A stretch of DNA of 64,000 nucleotides from Caryophanales bacterium UBA4278 (GCA_002395065.1 DGVS01000008.1:7959-71958); one strand, 5' to 3'. Positions 49,857 through 59,942 are shown, numbered from the stretch's first letter. The notes: generated by a model from the letters alone, not told the origin. Numbers and translations: made by a program.

Positions 49857-49935
49857 ACAGGCACCTCCCTTTGGTCTATCTGGTTTGTATTCACTACAAA
49901 CAGAGAGTAATGCGATTTCTCGCTTCATTATTATA
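49857..49935 (-). promoter_or_regulatory. rpsF leader, possible S6:S18 feedback element
   Basis: After a minus-strand TATAAT (49930-49935) the leader forms GCGA-GAAA-UCGC (49912-49923) and GTTTGTA-GTGAA-TACAAAC (49883-49901), then a CCAGATAGACC stretch and GGGAGGT. Known S6:S18 motifs also sit in rpsF leaders, but I cannot confirm their bulged CCG core. Confidence 0.45.
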
Positions 49936-49991
49936 AATGAAGAGATTTTCCTTGTATAGAAAAAGATAAGATTTGTTAATTTTAGGTAAAG

Positions 49992-50012
49992 AAAAAGGGT
50001 AGCAAGCTACCC
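49992..50012 (-). terminator. lysS operon terminator
   Basis: GGGTAGC-TT-GCTACCC on the minus strand followed by TTTTTC, 13 nt after the lysS stop. Confidence 0.85.
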
Positions 50013-50024
50013 AAATTCGTTTAA

Positions 50025-51515
50025 TTATTTACCCGAATCTCTCATACATGGGAAGAGAATAACTTCACGAATTGATTGTTGATTTGTCATTAACATGACA
50101 AGGCGGTCAATTCCGATTCCAATTCCACCAGTTGGTGGCATTCCGTATTCGAGAGCTTCGAGGAAGTCTTCATCCATTTCGGAAGCTTCTTCATCTCCAA
50201 GTTTTTTCGCTTCAAGTTGTTTCTCAAAACGTTCTTTTTGATCAATTGGATCATTTAATTCGCTATAAGCATTTCCGTATTCGCAGCCACCAATAAATAG
50301 TTCAAATCGATCGGTGAAGAGCGGATTATCCTCACATTTTTTAGTGAGAGGAGAAACCTCAATTGGATAGCGGTACACGAAGGTTGGTTCTTGTAACAAA
50401 TCATCACATTTTTGGTCAAAGAAAGCATTGATAATATGACCAACTGTATTGAAGTGTTTTTCAAGTTTAACACCATGTTTTTTAGCGAGCTCAACAGCCT
50501 CTTCAAACGAGACTTTTTTATCGAAGTCTACACCAGTTGCTTCTTTAACAACTTCAACCATAGTTTTCCAACCGAATGGTTTACCCAAATCAAGGGTTTT
50601 TTCACCATAAGGAATTGTGGTTGATCCAACAACTTTTAAAGCGACTTCTCTGAATAAATTCTCCGCAAATTCTCGCATATCTTGAAGATTTCCATATGCT
50701 TGGTAAAGTTCAATCGTGGTAAATTCTGGATTGTGTTTTGTATCCATCCCTTCATTGCGGAATAATCGCCCAATTTCATAGACTTTTTCCATGCCACCAA
50801 CGATGCACTTTTTCAGGTTAATTTCTGTCGCAATTCTTAGATAAAAATCTTTGTCTAAAGTATTGTGGTGAGTAATAAATGGACGAGCAGAAGCGCCGCC
50901 TAAAATTGGTGACAAAATACTTGTTTCAACTTCAACGAAACCAAGGCTATCACAGTAGTTTTGAATAGCACGAATTACTTTTGGTCGAGCAAGAGCAATT
51001 TTCATCGAATCATCATTCATAATTAAATCGACGTAACGATGACGATAACGCTCTTCAACATCTGTTAAACCATGGAATTTTTCTGGAAGTGGTCGGAGTG
51101 ATTTGGTGAGATGTGTGTATTTTTCAACACGAACAGTTAACTCTCCAGTTCTTGTTAACATTACACGACCATAAACACCAACAATGTCTCCAAGATCGGC
51201 CAATTTAAAAACTGTATAAGCTTCTTCACCGACAACATCGATACCAACATAGCATTGAATATTGCCGGTAACATCTTTGATGTTCATAAAAGAAGCTTTT
51301 CCCATTTTGCGTAATGCCATAATACGTCCAGCTAATGTGACGTAAATTGGATTTGCTTCTAATTGTTCGTTGTCTTTTCCGGCGGCTTTTTCGCGAACCG
51401 ATTTAATACTGTCACTACGAACAAATTTCTTTCCGTAAGGGTCAACTCCGAGTTCTTTATATCGTGCTAATTTATCTCTTCTAGCACGTTCTTGATCTGT
51501 TAATTTTTCTTCCAT
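50025..51515 (-). CDS. lysS: Lysyl-tRNA synthetase, class II
   Basis: A 496-residue class IIb enzyme. N-terminal OB anticodon-binding domain (GRIMALRKMGKASFMNIKD), motif 2 FRNEGMDTKHNPEFTTIELYQAY and motif 3 GMPPTGGIGIGIDRLVML. GAGG precedes the ATG at 51515; a longer reading frame has no signal. An extended -10 TATGGTATAGT upstream could allow separate transcription from dusB. Confidence 0.97.
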   Translation of the reverse strand: MEEKLTDQERARRDKLARYKELGVDPYGKKFVRSDSIKSVREKAAGKDNEQLEANPIYVTLAGRIMALRKMGKASFMNIKDVTGNIQCYVGIDVVGEEAYTVFKLADLGDIVGVYGRVMLTRTGELTVRVEKYTHLTKSLRPLPEKFHGLTDVEERYRHRYVDLIMNDDSMKIALARPKVIRAIQNYCDSLGFVEVETSILSPILGGASARPFITHHNTLDKDFYLRIATEINLKKCIVGGMEKVYEIGRLFRNEGMDTKHNPEFTTIELYQAYGNLQDMREFAENLFREVALKVVGSTTIPYGEKTLDLGKPFGWKTMVEVVKEATGVDFDKKVSFEEAVELAKKHGVKLEKHFNTVGHIINAFFDQKCDDLLQEPTFVYRYPIEVSPLTKKCEDNPLFTDRFELFIGGCEYGNAYSELNDPIDQKERFEKQLEAKKLGDEEASEMDEDFLEALEYGMPPTGGIGIGIDRLVMLMTNQQSIREVILFPCMRDSGK

Positions 51516-51570
51516 TTTGAAAACCTCGCTATGACTATACCATAAAAGGACCATTGGAACAATGCGGAAT

Positions 51571-52536
51571 TTATCGATATTCGCTCAAGATGCGCATTAA
51601 TGAGTCACGTGTTGTCAGTGTTTGAGCAAGTGCATTTTTAATCTTTTTTGTGTTTGGATAACCATCAAAAAACTTTGTCGCAATACCTCTTAGTAACATC
51701 ATCGCTTTGTATTCGCCTTTTTCTTCAATTAACATATCAGCAAACTCCAAAAGATATGCGATATTTTCTTCAATCGTGGCGTCGGGTAATTTTTCTTCAG
51801 TTTCAAAATAATGATTAATTTGTTCAACCAATCTCGGATGACCAACCCCTCCACGAGCAATCATTACTGCTGTTGCTTTAGAAATATCAAGAAATTGCAG
51901 GGCATTTTCTAAGGTATAAATATCTCCTGAAATTATTAATGGAACACTCATTTTCGCCTGTAAATCCCTAATAATTTCATAATTTGCTTTTCCGGAATAT
52001 CCTTGTTTTGCTGTTCTGGCATGAAGCCCAATAGCTTTAACTCCCGCTTTCTCTAAAGCGGCAATATTTTCCATAAAGTTTATCGATTTTTCATCCCAAC
52101 CCAAACGGATTTTTGCCGTTACCGGAAGAGGAGAATAATCACAAATTTTCTTCATAAATTCATAAAGCTTTTTTGGTTCTTTTAACAAGGCCGAACCAGC
52201 TCCGGTTTTAGTAACTTTTGGAACAGGGCATCCGAGGTTTATATCAATAAAATCAACATTTGAATTTTCTTTTAATACAACATCAATAGCTTTACAAATG
52301 TTCTCGGCGTTTCCACCGAATAATTGAATAGCGACTGGTTTTTCGTCTTCAGTGGTTTTTAAGTATTCAATCGTTTTATCGTTTCCATATATCAAACCAC
52401 AATCAGAAACCATTTCAGTGACAGTCAAGCCGACACCGAACTTTTTCATAAAATTTCTGTACGCCAAAGAAGTAATCCCGGCCATAGGTGCCAGAACAAC
52501 TTTTGATTTAATTTCAACGTTACCTATTTTCCACAT
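51571..52536 (-). CDS. dusB: tRNA-dihydrouridine synthase
   Basis: A 321-residue FMN-dependent TIM-barrel enzyme reducing uridines in tRNA. Motifs: VLAPMAGITSLAYRNF, INLGCPVPKVTKTGAGSALL with the catalytic Cys, and IGLHARTAKQGYSGKANYE. The order ftsH-dusB-lysS matches many Firmicutes. A hairpin separates it from ftsH. Confidence 0.95.
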   Translation of the reverse strand: MWKIGNVEIKSKVVLAPMAGITSLAYRNFMKKFGVGLTVTEMVSDCGLIYGNDKTIEYLKTTEDEKPVAIQLFGGNAENICKAIDVVLKENSNVDFIDINLGCPVPKVTKTGAGSALLKEPKKLYEFMKKICDYSPLPVTAKIRLGWDEKSINFMENIAALEKAGVKAIGLHARTAKQGYSGKANYEIIRDLQAKMSVPLIISGDIYTLENALQFLDISKATAVMIARGGVGHPRLVEQINHYFETEEKLPDATIEENIAYLLEFADMLIEEKGEYKAMMLLRGIATKFFDGYPNTKKIKNALAQTLTTRDSLMRILSEYR

Positions 52537-52542
52537 AATGAA

Positions 52543-52562
52543 AAGGGAGATATCTCTCCCTT
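52543..52562 (-). promoter_or_regulatory. Hairpin between ftsH and dusB
   Basis: AAGGGAGA-GATA-TCTCCCTT followed by TTC on the minus strand, starting right at the ftsH stop and ending 6 nt before dusB. The short U-tract suggests partial termination or processing. Confidence 0.45.
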
Positions 52563-52563
52563 A

Positions 52564-54600
52564 TTATTTTTCTTCAGGTTCCTTTACAGCTTTTGGCTCC
52601 GGTTCTTTTTTAACTTCGGCTATTGGCTCTTTAGCAACCTTTTCTTTTTTTGGTTCTTTCTTTTTCAAAGATCCTTCTTTTAGAAGAGAATCAATTTCTT
52701 CTGCGGTAATTGTTTCTTGTTCAAGAAGGGTTTCAGCTATCAAAATTACATCTTTTTTATTATTTTCAATAATCTCAAGAGCTTTCTTATGAGCAGAATC
52801 AATAATCTTACGAACTTCTGTATCAATTTCAAAAGCTACTTGTGTTGAGAAGTTACGTTGGGTAGATGTGTAATCTCTTCCAAGGAAGACTGAACCAGTA
52901 TCATGTTCATATTGGATTGGTCCAAGCGAACTCATTCCATACTCGGTGACCATCATACGAGCAATACGTGTTGCAACTTCAATATCGTTTGATGCACCTG
53001 TGGAAACATCTTTAAAGAAGATCTCTTCAGATGAGCGTCCACCAAGATAACCAATAATACGAGCTTCTAACTCAGCCTTGCTAAGTAAAAATCTATCGTC
53101 TTCTGGTGTCATTAAAACATGTCCACCTGTACGACCACGCGGAATAATTGTGATCTTCTGAACTTTATCCGAATCCTTCAGTTTAAGACCGATAATCGCG
53201 TGTCCGGCTTCGTGATAAGCAATCTGCTTACGCTCTTTTTCATTAAGTCCTTTTGAAGACTTGGCTGGTCCAGCGATACGGCGATCAATAGCCTCATCAA
53301 TTTCTTTGATGCTAATCATCGGTTTATTGCCACGAACAGCAAGAATTGCTGCTTCGTTCATAATGTTTTCAATATCGGCACCACTAAATCCAACAGTTCT
53401 CTTAGCAAGAGCTTCAAAATCAACTTTTGGATCAATGAGTTTATTACGAGAATGGACTTTGAAAATGGCTTCACGTCCTTTCTTATCTGGTAAATTAACG
53501 GTGATGGTTCTGTCAAAACGTCCCGCTCTTAATAGAGCTGGGTCAAGAACATCATCACGGTTTGTCGCAGCAATAACGATGATTCCAGAGTTGTCTTCAA
53601 AACCATCCATTTCAACTAAAAGTTGATTCAATGTTTGTTCACGTTCGTCATTGCCTCCGCCTAAGCCTGCGCCACGTTGACGTCCAACAGCATCGATTTC
53701 ATCGATGAAAACCAAACATGGAGCACACGATTTGGCCTTTCTAAACATATCTCTAACACGTCCAGCACCGACACCGACAAACATTTCGACAAAGTCGGAA
53801 CCGGAAATTGAGAAGAATGGCACACCGGCTTCACCGGCAACCGCTTTTGCTAATAATGTTTTACCGGTACCAGGATTACCAACAAGAAGAATTCCTTTTG
53901 GAAGCTTGGCACCAAATTTAGTAAATTTCCCTGGTTCTTTTAGATATTCAACGATTTCCTGCATTTCTGCTTTTTCTTCGTCACATCCAGCAACGTCATC
54001 GAATCTTACTTTCGAATTCTCTACTTTTCTTGCACGAGAGCGTCCAAAATCCATGGCCTTGTTGTTTGCGCCATTAACAGAGGATGAAAGTCGAGAGAAC
54101 AAGAAAATCGCAATTAAGACTGTAAAGACCAATGTAATAATTGTTGGTCCCCATGAATCCCAGAACGAAACGTTAAAAGCATATTCGTCTCTAAAATAAG
54201 ATTTTGATTTCTCGTTTGGGTGATCTCTTTGGAATTTTTCAACAGCTTTTTCAAGTTGTTCGCGAATCGTTGTTGGATCAATTGGTGTTTCACCATATTT
54301 ATCAAATTCTGTATTAAAAGTCGCAGCATCACATGTAAATGTGAAAGTAATAGCATTATTGGATTCGTCATATCCAGTACCACTGACTTCATACATTGTT
54401 TCTTTGTTGTACACTTCAACAGTTTGAATGTTGTTTTTGTTGATTTGTTCATAAAGGTTGTTGCGATTCGAATCCCAACGAGTGGTTTTTGTTCCAGTTA
54501 AGGCAACAATCATCCACACAAAAGCTCCAATTGCAACAAGAATTAAGATGTATGGGATGATGCTTCCAATACCTCTTCTTTGACGTTTTTCTTGATCCAT
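52564..54600 (-). CDS. ftsH: ATP-dependent membrane zinc protease FtsH
   Basis: A 678-residue AAA+ protease that degrades membrane and short-lived proteins. N-terminal helix (about 15-37), periplasm-side domain, second helix (about 135-160), then AAA+ with Walker A GNPGTGKTLLAKA, Walker B VFIDEIDAVGRQR, SRH, and protease motif HEAGHAIIG. The C-tail is an unusual Lys/Glu/Pro-rich extension (about 640-678). Start ATG at 54600 has AGAGGTG 6 nt upstream. Promoter at 54647-54674. Confidence 0.97.
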   Translation of the reverse strand: MDQEKRQRRGIGSIIPYILILVAIGAFVWMIVALTGTKTTRWDSNRNNLYEQINKNNIQTVEVYNKETMYEVSGTGYDESNNAITFTFTCDAATFNTEFDKYGETPIDPTTIREQLEKAVEKFQRDHPNEKSKSYFRDEYAFNVSFWDSWGPTIITLVFTVLIAIFLFSRLSSSVNGANNKAMDFGRSRARKVENSKVRFDDVAGCDEEKAEMQEIVEYLKEPGKFTKFGAKLPKGILLVGNPGTGKTLLAKAVAGEAGVPFFSISGSDFVEMFVGVGAGRVRDMFRKAKSCAPCLVFIDEIDAVGRQRGAGLGGGNDEREQTLNQLLVEMDGFEDNSGIIVIAATNRDDVLDPALLRAGRFDRTITVNLPDKKGREAIFKVHSRNKLIDPKVDFEALAKRTVGFSGADIENIMNEAAILAVRGNKPMISIKEIDEAIDRRIAGPAKSSKGLNEKERKQIAYHEAGHAIIGLKLKDSDKVQKITIIPRGRTGGHVLMTPEDDRFLLSKAELEARIIGYLGGRSSEEIFFKDVSTGASNDIEVATRIARMMVTEYGMSSLGPIQYEHDTGSVFLGRDYTSTQRNFSTQVAFEIDTEVRKIIDSAHKKALEIIENNKKDVILIAETLLEQETITAEEIDSLLKEGSLKKKEPKKEKVAKEPIAEVKKEPEPKAVKEPEEK

Positions 54601-54637
54601 ACGTATCACCTCTTAATATTGAATAAATTCAAGTTCC

Positions 54638-54674
54638 GGTACAAAAATAGTACCAAAACTATTTGTTTTGTAAA
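54638..54674 (-). promoter_or_regulatory. ftsH promoter with inverted repeat
   Basis: Minus strand TTTACA (54669-54674), 16-bp spacer, extended -10 TGGTACTAT; the repeat GGTAC-TATTTTT-GTACC (54638-54654) covers the -10 and start region. Possible operator. Confidence 0.5.
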
Positions 54675-54681
54675 TCTTTTT

Positions 54682-55896
54682 TTAAAATACAGGGTACTTG
54701 ATTACAAGTTTTGATGAGTGATTATCTGTATATGTTTCCCTATAACGAGGAATATATACGAGCTTACCATTCTTATTATAAAATCCCGGCCACCAGCCTC
54801 GTAAAAATGATGGCATTTTCCAGTCGATAAACAGACGTCTAACGCTGCAGTTGTAGTTGGCAACGGTATACTTTTCTTGTCGCCCGACTGGTTTAATTGT
54901 TAAAGGAAAATCTGCAATCGACATATTTCTATCTTTGGTTTCAACTTCAAATTCAAAATCAATAAATTTAGATGAAAATTTTCCAGGATTTTTAATTACA
55001 TATTCATACTTTTGAAACTGATCAAAATCAACCAATAAAACCTTTTCATACGCTTTCACTAAATGGATACTTCCTGAAATTTTTTGAGCAATATTTGCGT
55101 GATTGCTTTCGAAAGATTTTTTGTAGGATTTAATCGAATTGACTGACAACTTTTTAAAAATATTTCTTCGTTGTAAATTATTTGAAATTTGTAAGATTAA
55201 AATTTCGTTATTTTCTTTCAAAAACTCCTGTAAATCCCAAATATTTTGCTGCAAATTTGCGCTATTTTTATTTGGTTGATTTTTATTAAGTTCAGCAATT
55301 TGCTTCCTTACTTTTGCTCTTTCTTCGCGATCCATTTTCTCAACAATTTCGTGCCTATATTTATTGCGAGTATAAAGGTCGGTTAGGTTTGTCCAATCAA
55401 TTGAATAAGGAACTTGATTCTTGATGTCATATTCTTCTAGTTCTTTCTTTGTAAAATTTAACAAAGGCCGAACAATTTTTACGCCAAATAATGTTGTTGT
55501 TTCTTCAATGCCAAAACTAGATACAAATGATTTCTTAGACTTTTGCATCAGATATGTTTCGATAAGGTCGTCCTCCTGGTGGGCAACAGCGACCGCATCG
55601 CATTCGTTTTGTTCTAGAACATCTTTGAAAAATTGATAACGAACCTTACGTGCCCATTCTTGGAAATTCCCAACATGTTTGATGCTTGATGTATCTAAAA
55701 CAAAACATGGCACATCATTTTTATGACAATACTCTTTTAAAGACTGCTCTTCAAAATCAGATTCCTTTCGTTTGTGGTAATTTACATGTGCAACAACCAC
55801 ACAATATCCATCTTTTAACATCATATCTAAAAGAGCCATGGAATCTGGTCCAAAGGAACACGCAACAACATATTTCTTCTTTTTATCTAAATTCAT
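54682..55896 (-). CDS. tilS: tRNA(Ile)-lysidine synthetase
   Basis: A 404-residue PP-loop ATPase modifying the CAU anticodon of tRNA(Ile2). The ATP loop reads ACSFGPDSMALLDM, where most have SGGxDS, and HVNYHKRKESDFEEQ and VAVAHQEDDLIETYLM follow. The C-terminal half holds the substrate-binding domain. It overlaps mfd by 1 bp and precedes ftsH; hpt, often in between, is absent. Confidence 0.92.
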   Translation of the reverse strand: MNLDKKKKYVVACSFGPDSMALLDMMLKDGYCVVVAHVNYHKRKESDFEEQSLKEYCHKNDVPCFVLDTSSIKHVGNFQEWARKVRYQFFKDVLEQNECDAVAVAHQEDDLIETYLMQKSKKSFVSSFGIEETTTLFGVKIVRPLLNFTKKELEEYDIKNQVPYSIDWTNLTDLYTRNKYRHEIVEKMDREERAKVRKQIAELNKNQPNKNSANLQQNIWDLQEFLKENNEILILQISNNLQRRNIFKKLSVNSIKSYKKSFESNHANIAQKISGSIHLVKAYEKVLLVDFDQFQKYEYVIKNPGKFSSKFIDFEFEVETKDRNMSIADFPLTIKPVGRQEKYTVANYNCSVRRLFIDWKMPSFLRGWWPGFYNKNGKLVYIPRYRETYTDNHSSKLVIKYPVF

Positions 55897-58800
55897 TACT
55901 CATTCACTTTCTTAGAAAACTTTTGATATAGTGTTCTAATCACAACCACTATTGATTCTAAATCACGAATCCAATTGCCTTCTTTCTTTAGTCTGATCCT
56001 TAAAACTTTCTGCAAATATGTCACAACAATTTTATCCAAATATGGTTGTAAACTCTCAAAGAGAGCATTACCAATGCCCGATAATTCAGAAAATTTAGAA
56101 GACAAAACCAACTCGATACAATCATTATACTCATTTGTTTTCTCAAACTCTTCTTCTCCTAGATATATATCAATCTTTCTTTTATCTATAAGATTCTCCA
56201 CTTCTTTTGGAAGACGGCCATAAACATCACGAACGTGTCGCTTAATTTCTTTAATCTCTTCTTCATTTTTAGCATTTTCAATCTCTTGATAAAGTTGGAT
56301 TCGGTCTTCGTTTGAAGCGTATTGTTCAGGAATGTATGCATCAATTTTAAATAATGTAACAGGCTTTGGTGGTTCAGGAACAACACCAGTTTTTTTCTCT
56401 TCAATAACTTCTTTAAGAAGTTTAAGATATAAATCAAGTCCCACCGAATCAATAAATCCGGCTTGTTCAGGACCTAAAATATCTCCAGCACCACGAATCA
56501 TTAAATCTCGTTGGGCAATCTTATAACCGCTGCCCAATTCAGCAAAGTCTTGGATTGCTTTTAATCGTTTTTCGGCATTTTTATTAATTTGTTTATATTC
56601 ATTATAAAAAAGGTATGCATAGGCAAGAGTGTCTCCGCGCCCTACTCGACCTTTAATTTGATAGAGTTGAGATAATCCGAAATGATCTGCATCTTCTACA
56701 ATTATTAAATTTGCATTTGGCACATCGATTCCGTTTTCAATAATCGATGTAGCAACCAAAACATCAATATCTCCATTATAAAATCGAATCATCACATCCT
56801 CGATGTCCTCTTTGTCCATCTGCCCGTGTACAACTCCAACACGAGCGTAAGGAATAGACCTTTGAATTGCATTTGCAGTTTGATTTATTGAATAAACCGC
56901 ATTGTGAATATAGAAAACTTGTCCTTTTCTAGAAATTTCTCTTTCAATTAATTCTTTAACAACACCCTTATTAAAAGGTGCAACATATGTTTGAATTGCG
57001 TTCCTATTTACAGGTGGGGTTGTAATCTGCGAAACAGGACGAACACCAATCAAAGAAAGTTGAAGCGTTCTTGGAATTGGCGTTGCACTCAAAGACAAAA
57101 CATCAATATTGCTTTTTAGCTCTTTAATTCTTTCTTTTTGTTCAACACCGAATCGTTGTTCTTCATCTACAACAAGCAATCCTAAATCTTTAAAGACAAA
57201 GTCTTTATTTAATAATCTATGTGTTCCGATTACAAGATGGATTTCTCCACTTGCAATCTGTTTCATATAAATTTTTTGTTGTTTTTCAGAAACAAGCCTC
57301 GAGATGATGGCAATCTTAACACCATAATTTGCAAACCTATTCAAGGCTAGCTCGTAATGTTGGCGTGCCAACAAAGTTGTTGGACAAAGAATAGCCGCTT
57401 GTTTACCGCTAGAAATAGCTTTAAAAATTGCTCTAAACGCAACCTCAGTTTTTCCAAAACCAACATCACCGCACAGCAATCTATCCATCACTCTATCAGA
57501 TTGCATGTCGTCCTTAATTTCTTTTATCGCAGTTTCTTGATCGTGAGTTAATTCGTATGGGAACTCATTCTCAAAATCGCTTTGAATTTGATCGTCTTCC
57601 TGAAATTTGAATCCTTTAGCAGTCGCACGTTCGCTATATAGCTGGTAAAGACGATCAGCCAGTTCGTCGACTCTTTCTTTAATTTTCTTTTTTGTTTTTT
57701 CCCAATCCTTAGAGTTGAGGTGTGAAAGTCTTGGCTGAGCGCCCTCTCTTCCAGCATATTTTCGAACAAGTCTAAATTGAGTTAAAGGAACATACAGTTT
57801 GTCTGTACCGGCATATTGAATGTTTAAAAAATCTCTATGAATCCCGTCAACCTCAATTGTCTCGATCGAAAGGAACTGACCGATTCCGTAAAATTCGTGA
57901 ACAACATAATCACCGGGCTTCAAATCATCAAAATTTTTAAGAATGACTCCTTCTTTGAATTTTGAGCTATACCTTGATGAATGACTTTGGAACCCAAACA
58001 ATTCTCTTGATGAAACAAAGAAGATTTTATCGTCACCAAGTTCAAAACCTTCATCAAGAGAAAATAGAGCAATTCCGACATTTTTCTCAGGAATTGCCAG
58101 GGATTTTAGTTTTTCATATTCGATTTTTCTCTCGTCGAAAAAGTCTTTAACAATGTTATATTGCTGAGTGTTTGAAACACAAAAAATCGTCTTTTTTGCA
58201 AGTGGTAAATACGAATCGATAATTAGTTGCAAAGATGGAATATTTGCTTTGCTAAAAATTAATGGTTTTATATCAAACTCAATATCATCTGGATGCTCTT
58301 TAAATAAGGAACTGGAAAGAACATTTTTTTGATATTTGAGAACGTGATCAATGTCATCATACATTTCTAAATGAGATGGAAGATTTCCGTGCTCAAACAT
58401 TTCTCTTAGATACGTTCTTTCTTCTTTTAAAGAGAACTCTAAGGCAATATCGAATTGCTTCTTATTATTAATAAAAACGATGTCTGATTCAAAATAATCT
58501 AGAATACTGCTGAATCGCTTTTTAATACTTTTAAAATACTTGTATGTTCGTGGATTAAAAATCTTGTTTTCAATTCGTTCAAGATCTCGATTAAAGCAGT
58601 CGATTAATTTTTCTCCAATTTCTTGCCCAAGTTCCTTTTGGTCTTTGACCAATTGTTCCTTCATTGCTAATTTAAATTCGTTTAATTCTAAATCAGAAAA
58701 TAAACAATCTGTCGCCGGTAAAATTTCAATTTCATCAACAGCTTCCTTCGATGATTGAGTTGCGATATCAAAAAAATGAATAGACTCGATTTCGTCATCA

Positions 58801-59375
58801 AAGAATTCAATTCTAATTGGGTGGTTATAATTAATTGAAAAGATATCGAAAATGTCTCCTCGGTGTGCAAATTGGAGAGATTGATCAATCTTATTAACTT
58901 GCGAATATCCAGATGAAATAACAAGTTCTTTTAACTTAGAAATATCTACGTGATCTCCAACTTTTAATATCTTTGAATGTTGCAGGAATTCTACTTTGTT
59001 TGGAATTGGAGAAATGACCGCTGTTGCATGTGTTACCAAAATAAAACTTTTTAATTGCTGCACACGGTTTAAAACATATAGACGTTGAGCTAAAAACTCT
59101 TTTGAAGATGTTACTAAATCACTTCTCAGAAGATCGTCACCAGGATATAACAAAACATTTTCTTCACCAACAATCGCAGAAATGAAGTCTGCAACCTTTT
59201 GAGCGTTATACAAATTTGGACAAATTATTGAGTATTTGCCTGGGCTTTTCGAAAAAACAGACGAAAAAAGCAGGGAAATTCCTGTAGTATCCCCAACGAC
59301 AAAATTCCCTTTTTTCTCAATAAGGGAGGTAGCGGCTTTGGAGTTTAAAACATAATCAATAAGTTTGTTAGTCAG
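55896..59375 (-). CDS. mfd: Transcription-repair coupling factor
   Basis: An about 1159-residue Mfd, removing stalled RNA polymerase and recruiting UvrAB. Visible: UvrB-like N-module, CarD-like RNA polymerase-interaction domain (LKPGDYVVHEFYGIGQFLSIE), helicase with Walker A GDVGFGKTEVAFRA and VVDEEQRFGV, and a C-terminal TRCF domain. The reading frame stays open to the pth stop; no ATG, GTG or in-frame TTG is near its natural N-terminus. The best start is CTG at 59375, 7 nt after GGAGGT (59383-59388); the first TTG (59213) would delete 54 residues, including part of the N-terminal module. Confidence 0.93.
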   Translation of the reverse strand: MTNKLIDYVLNSKAATSLIEKKGNFVVGDTTGISLLFSSVFSKSPGKYSIICPNLYNAQKVADFISAIVGEENVLLYPGDDLLRSDLVTSSKEFLAQRLYVLNRVQQLKSFILVTHATAVISPIPNKVEFLQHSKILKVGDHVDISKLKELVISSGYSQVNKIDQSLQFAHRGDIFDIFSINYNHPIRIEFFDDEIESIHFFDIATQSSKEAVDEIEILPATDCLFSDLELNEFKLAMKEQLVKDQKELGQEIGEKLIDCFNRDLERIENKIFNPRTYKYFKSIKKRFSSILDYFESDIVFINNKKQFDIALEFSLKEERTYLREMFEHGNLPSHLEMYDDIDHVLKYQKNVLSSSLFKEHPDDIEFDIKPLIFSKANIPSLQLIIDSYLPLAKKTIFCVSNTQQYNIVKDFFDERKIEYEKLKSLAIPEKNVGIALFSLDEGFELGDDKIFFVSSRELFGFQSHSSRYSSKFKEGVILKNFDDLKPGDYVVHEFYGIGQFLSIETIEVDGIHRDFLNIQYAGTDKLYVPLTQFRLVRKYAGREGAQPRLSHLNSKDWEKTKKKIKERVDELADRLYQLYSERATAKGFKFQEDDQIQSDFENEFPYELTHDQETAIKEIKDDMQSDRVMDRLLCGDVGFGKTEVAFRAIFKAISSGKQAAILCPTTLLARQHYELALNRFANYGVKIAIISRLVSEKQQKIYMKQIASGEIHLVIGTHRLLNKDFVFKDLGLLVVDEEQRFGVEQKERIKELKSNIDVLSLSATPIPRTLQLSLIGVRPVSQITTPPVNRNAIQTYVAPFNKGVVKELIEREISRKGQVFYIHNAVYSINQTANAIQRSIPYARVGVVHGQMDKEDIEDVMIRFYNGDIDVLVATSIIENGIDVPNANLIIVEDADHFGLSQLYQIKGRVGRGDTLAYAYLFYNEYKQINKNAEKRLKAIQDFAELGSGYKIAQRDLMIRGAGDILGPEQAGFIDSVGLDLYLKLLKEVIEEKKTGVVPEPPKPVTLFKIDAYIPEQYASNEDRIQLYQEIENAKNEEEIKEIKRHVRDVYGRLPKEVENLIDKRKIDIYLGEEEFEKTNEYNDCIELVLSSKFSELSGIGNALFESLQPYLDKIVVTYLQKVLRIRLKKEGNWIRDLESIVVVIRTLYQKFSKKVNE

Positions 59376-59937
59376 CAGATTTACCTCCGTTATATTTACA
59401 CATGGCAGCGTTAAAATCTTTTAGCAAAAACTCGCGTATTGCCAATGCTGCTTTATTTATTCCTTGATCGATAAGAGGCTGTTCTTCTTTCGACGGTCTA
59501 CCAAGAACATAATTAATTGGATCGAATGTCGGCTCGCCAATACCAATTCGAATGCGTTTAATGTTTTGTGAACCAAGATGGTTAATAATGTTTTGCATAC
59601 CATTATGTCCACCGCTTGATCCAAAAAGTCTTAATCTGATTTCGCCTGGTTTGACTGCCATATCGTCATAGACAATGACAATATCTTCCAAACTAACCTT
59701 GAAGTAAGAAACAATTGCCTGAACTGCCTCACCTGACAAATTCATATAAGTTAATGGTTCAAATAAGATAATATCTTCGTCATCTAATTTAAATTTGGAA
59801 TAGCGTCCTTTGAAATCCTCGCGATTAAAATCAGCTTGTGCCATATCAGCATAAGCTTCAATTGCTGCGAAACCACAATTATGGCGGGTGTTTTCATACT
59901 CTTTTCCCGGATTTCCAAGACCAACAATTAATTTCAT
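59368..59937 (-). CDS. pth: Peptidyl-tRNA hydrolase
   Basis: A 189-residue enzyme recycling peptidyl-tRNAs. Motifs: VGLGNPGKEYENTRHNCGF (catalytic His), FEPLTYMNLSGEAV and DDMAVKPGEIRLRLFGSSGGHNGM. Its last codons contain the Shine-Dalgarno of mfd. The -10 TATAAT lies 9 nt before the ATG, within the palindrome shared with the DUF368 gene. Confidence 0.96.
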   Translation of the reverse strand: MKLIVGLGNPGKEYENTRHNCGFAAIEAYADMAQADFNREDFKGRYSKFKLDDEDIILFEPLTYMNLSGEAVQAIVSYFKVSLEDIVIVYDDMAVKPGEIRLRLFGSSGGHNGMQNIINHLGSQNIKRIRIGIGEPTFDPINYVLGRPSKEEQPLIDQGINKAALAIREFLLKDFNAAMCKYNGGKSAD

Positions 59938-59942
59938 AACGA

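Noticed and set aside
49857..49928. N-terminal extension of S6 from an ATG at 49928
   Set aside because: This ATG is 1 nt from the -10 box, so it would not be in the mRNA; GGGAGGT marks the ATG at 49856.
59213..59367. Frameshift or truncated mfd N-terminus
   Set aside because: The frame is continuously open back to the pth stop, so no frameshift is needed; a non-AUG start explains it.
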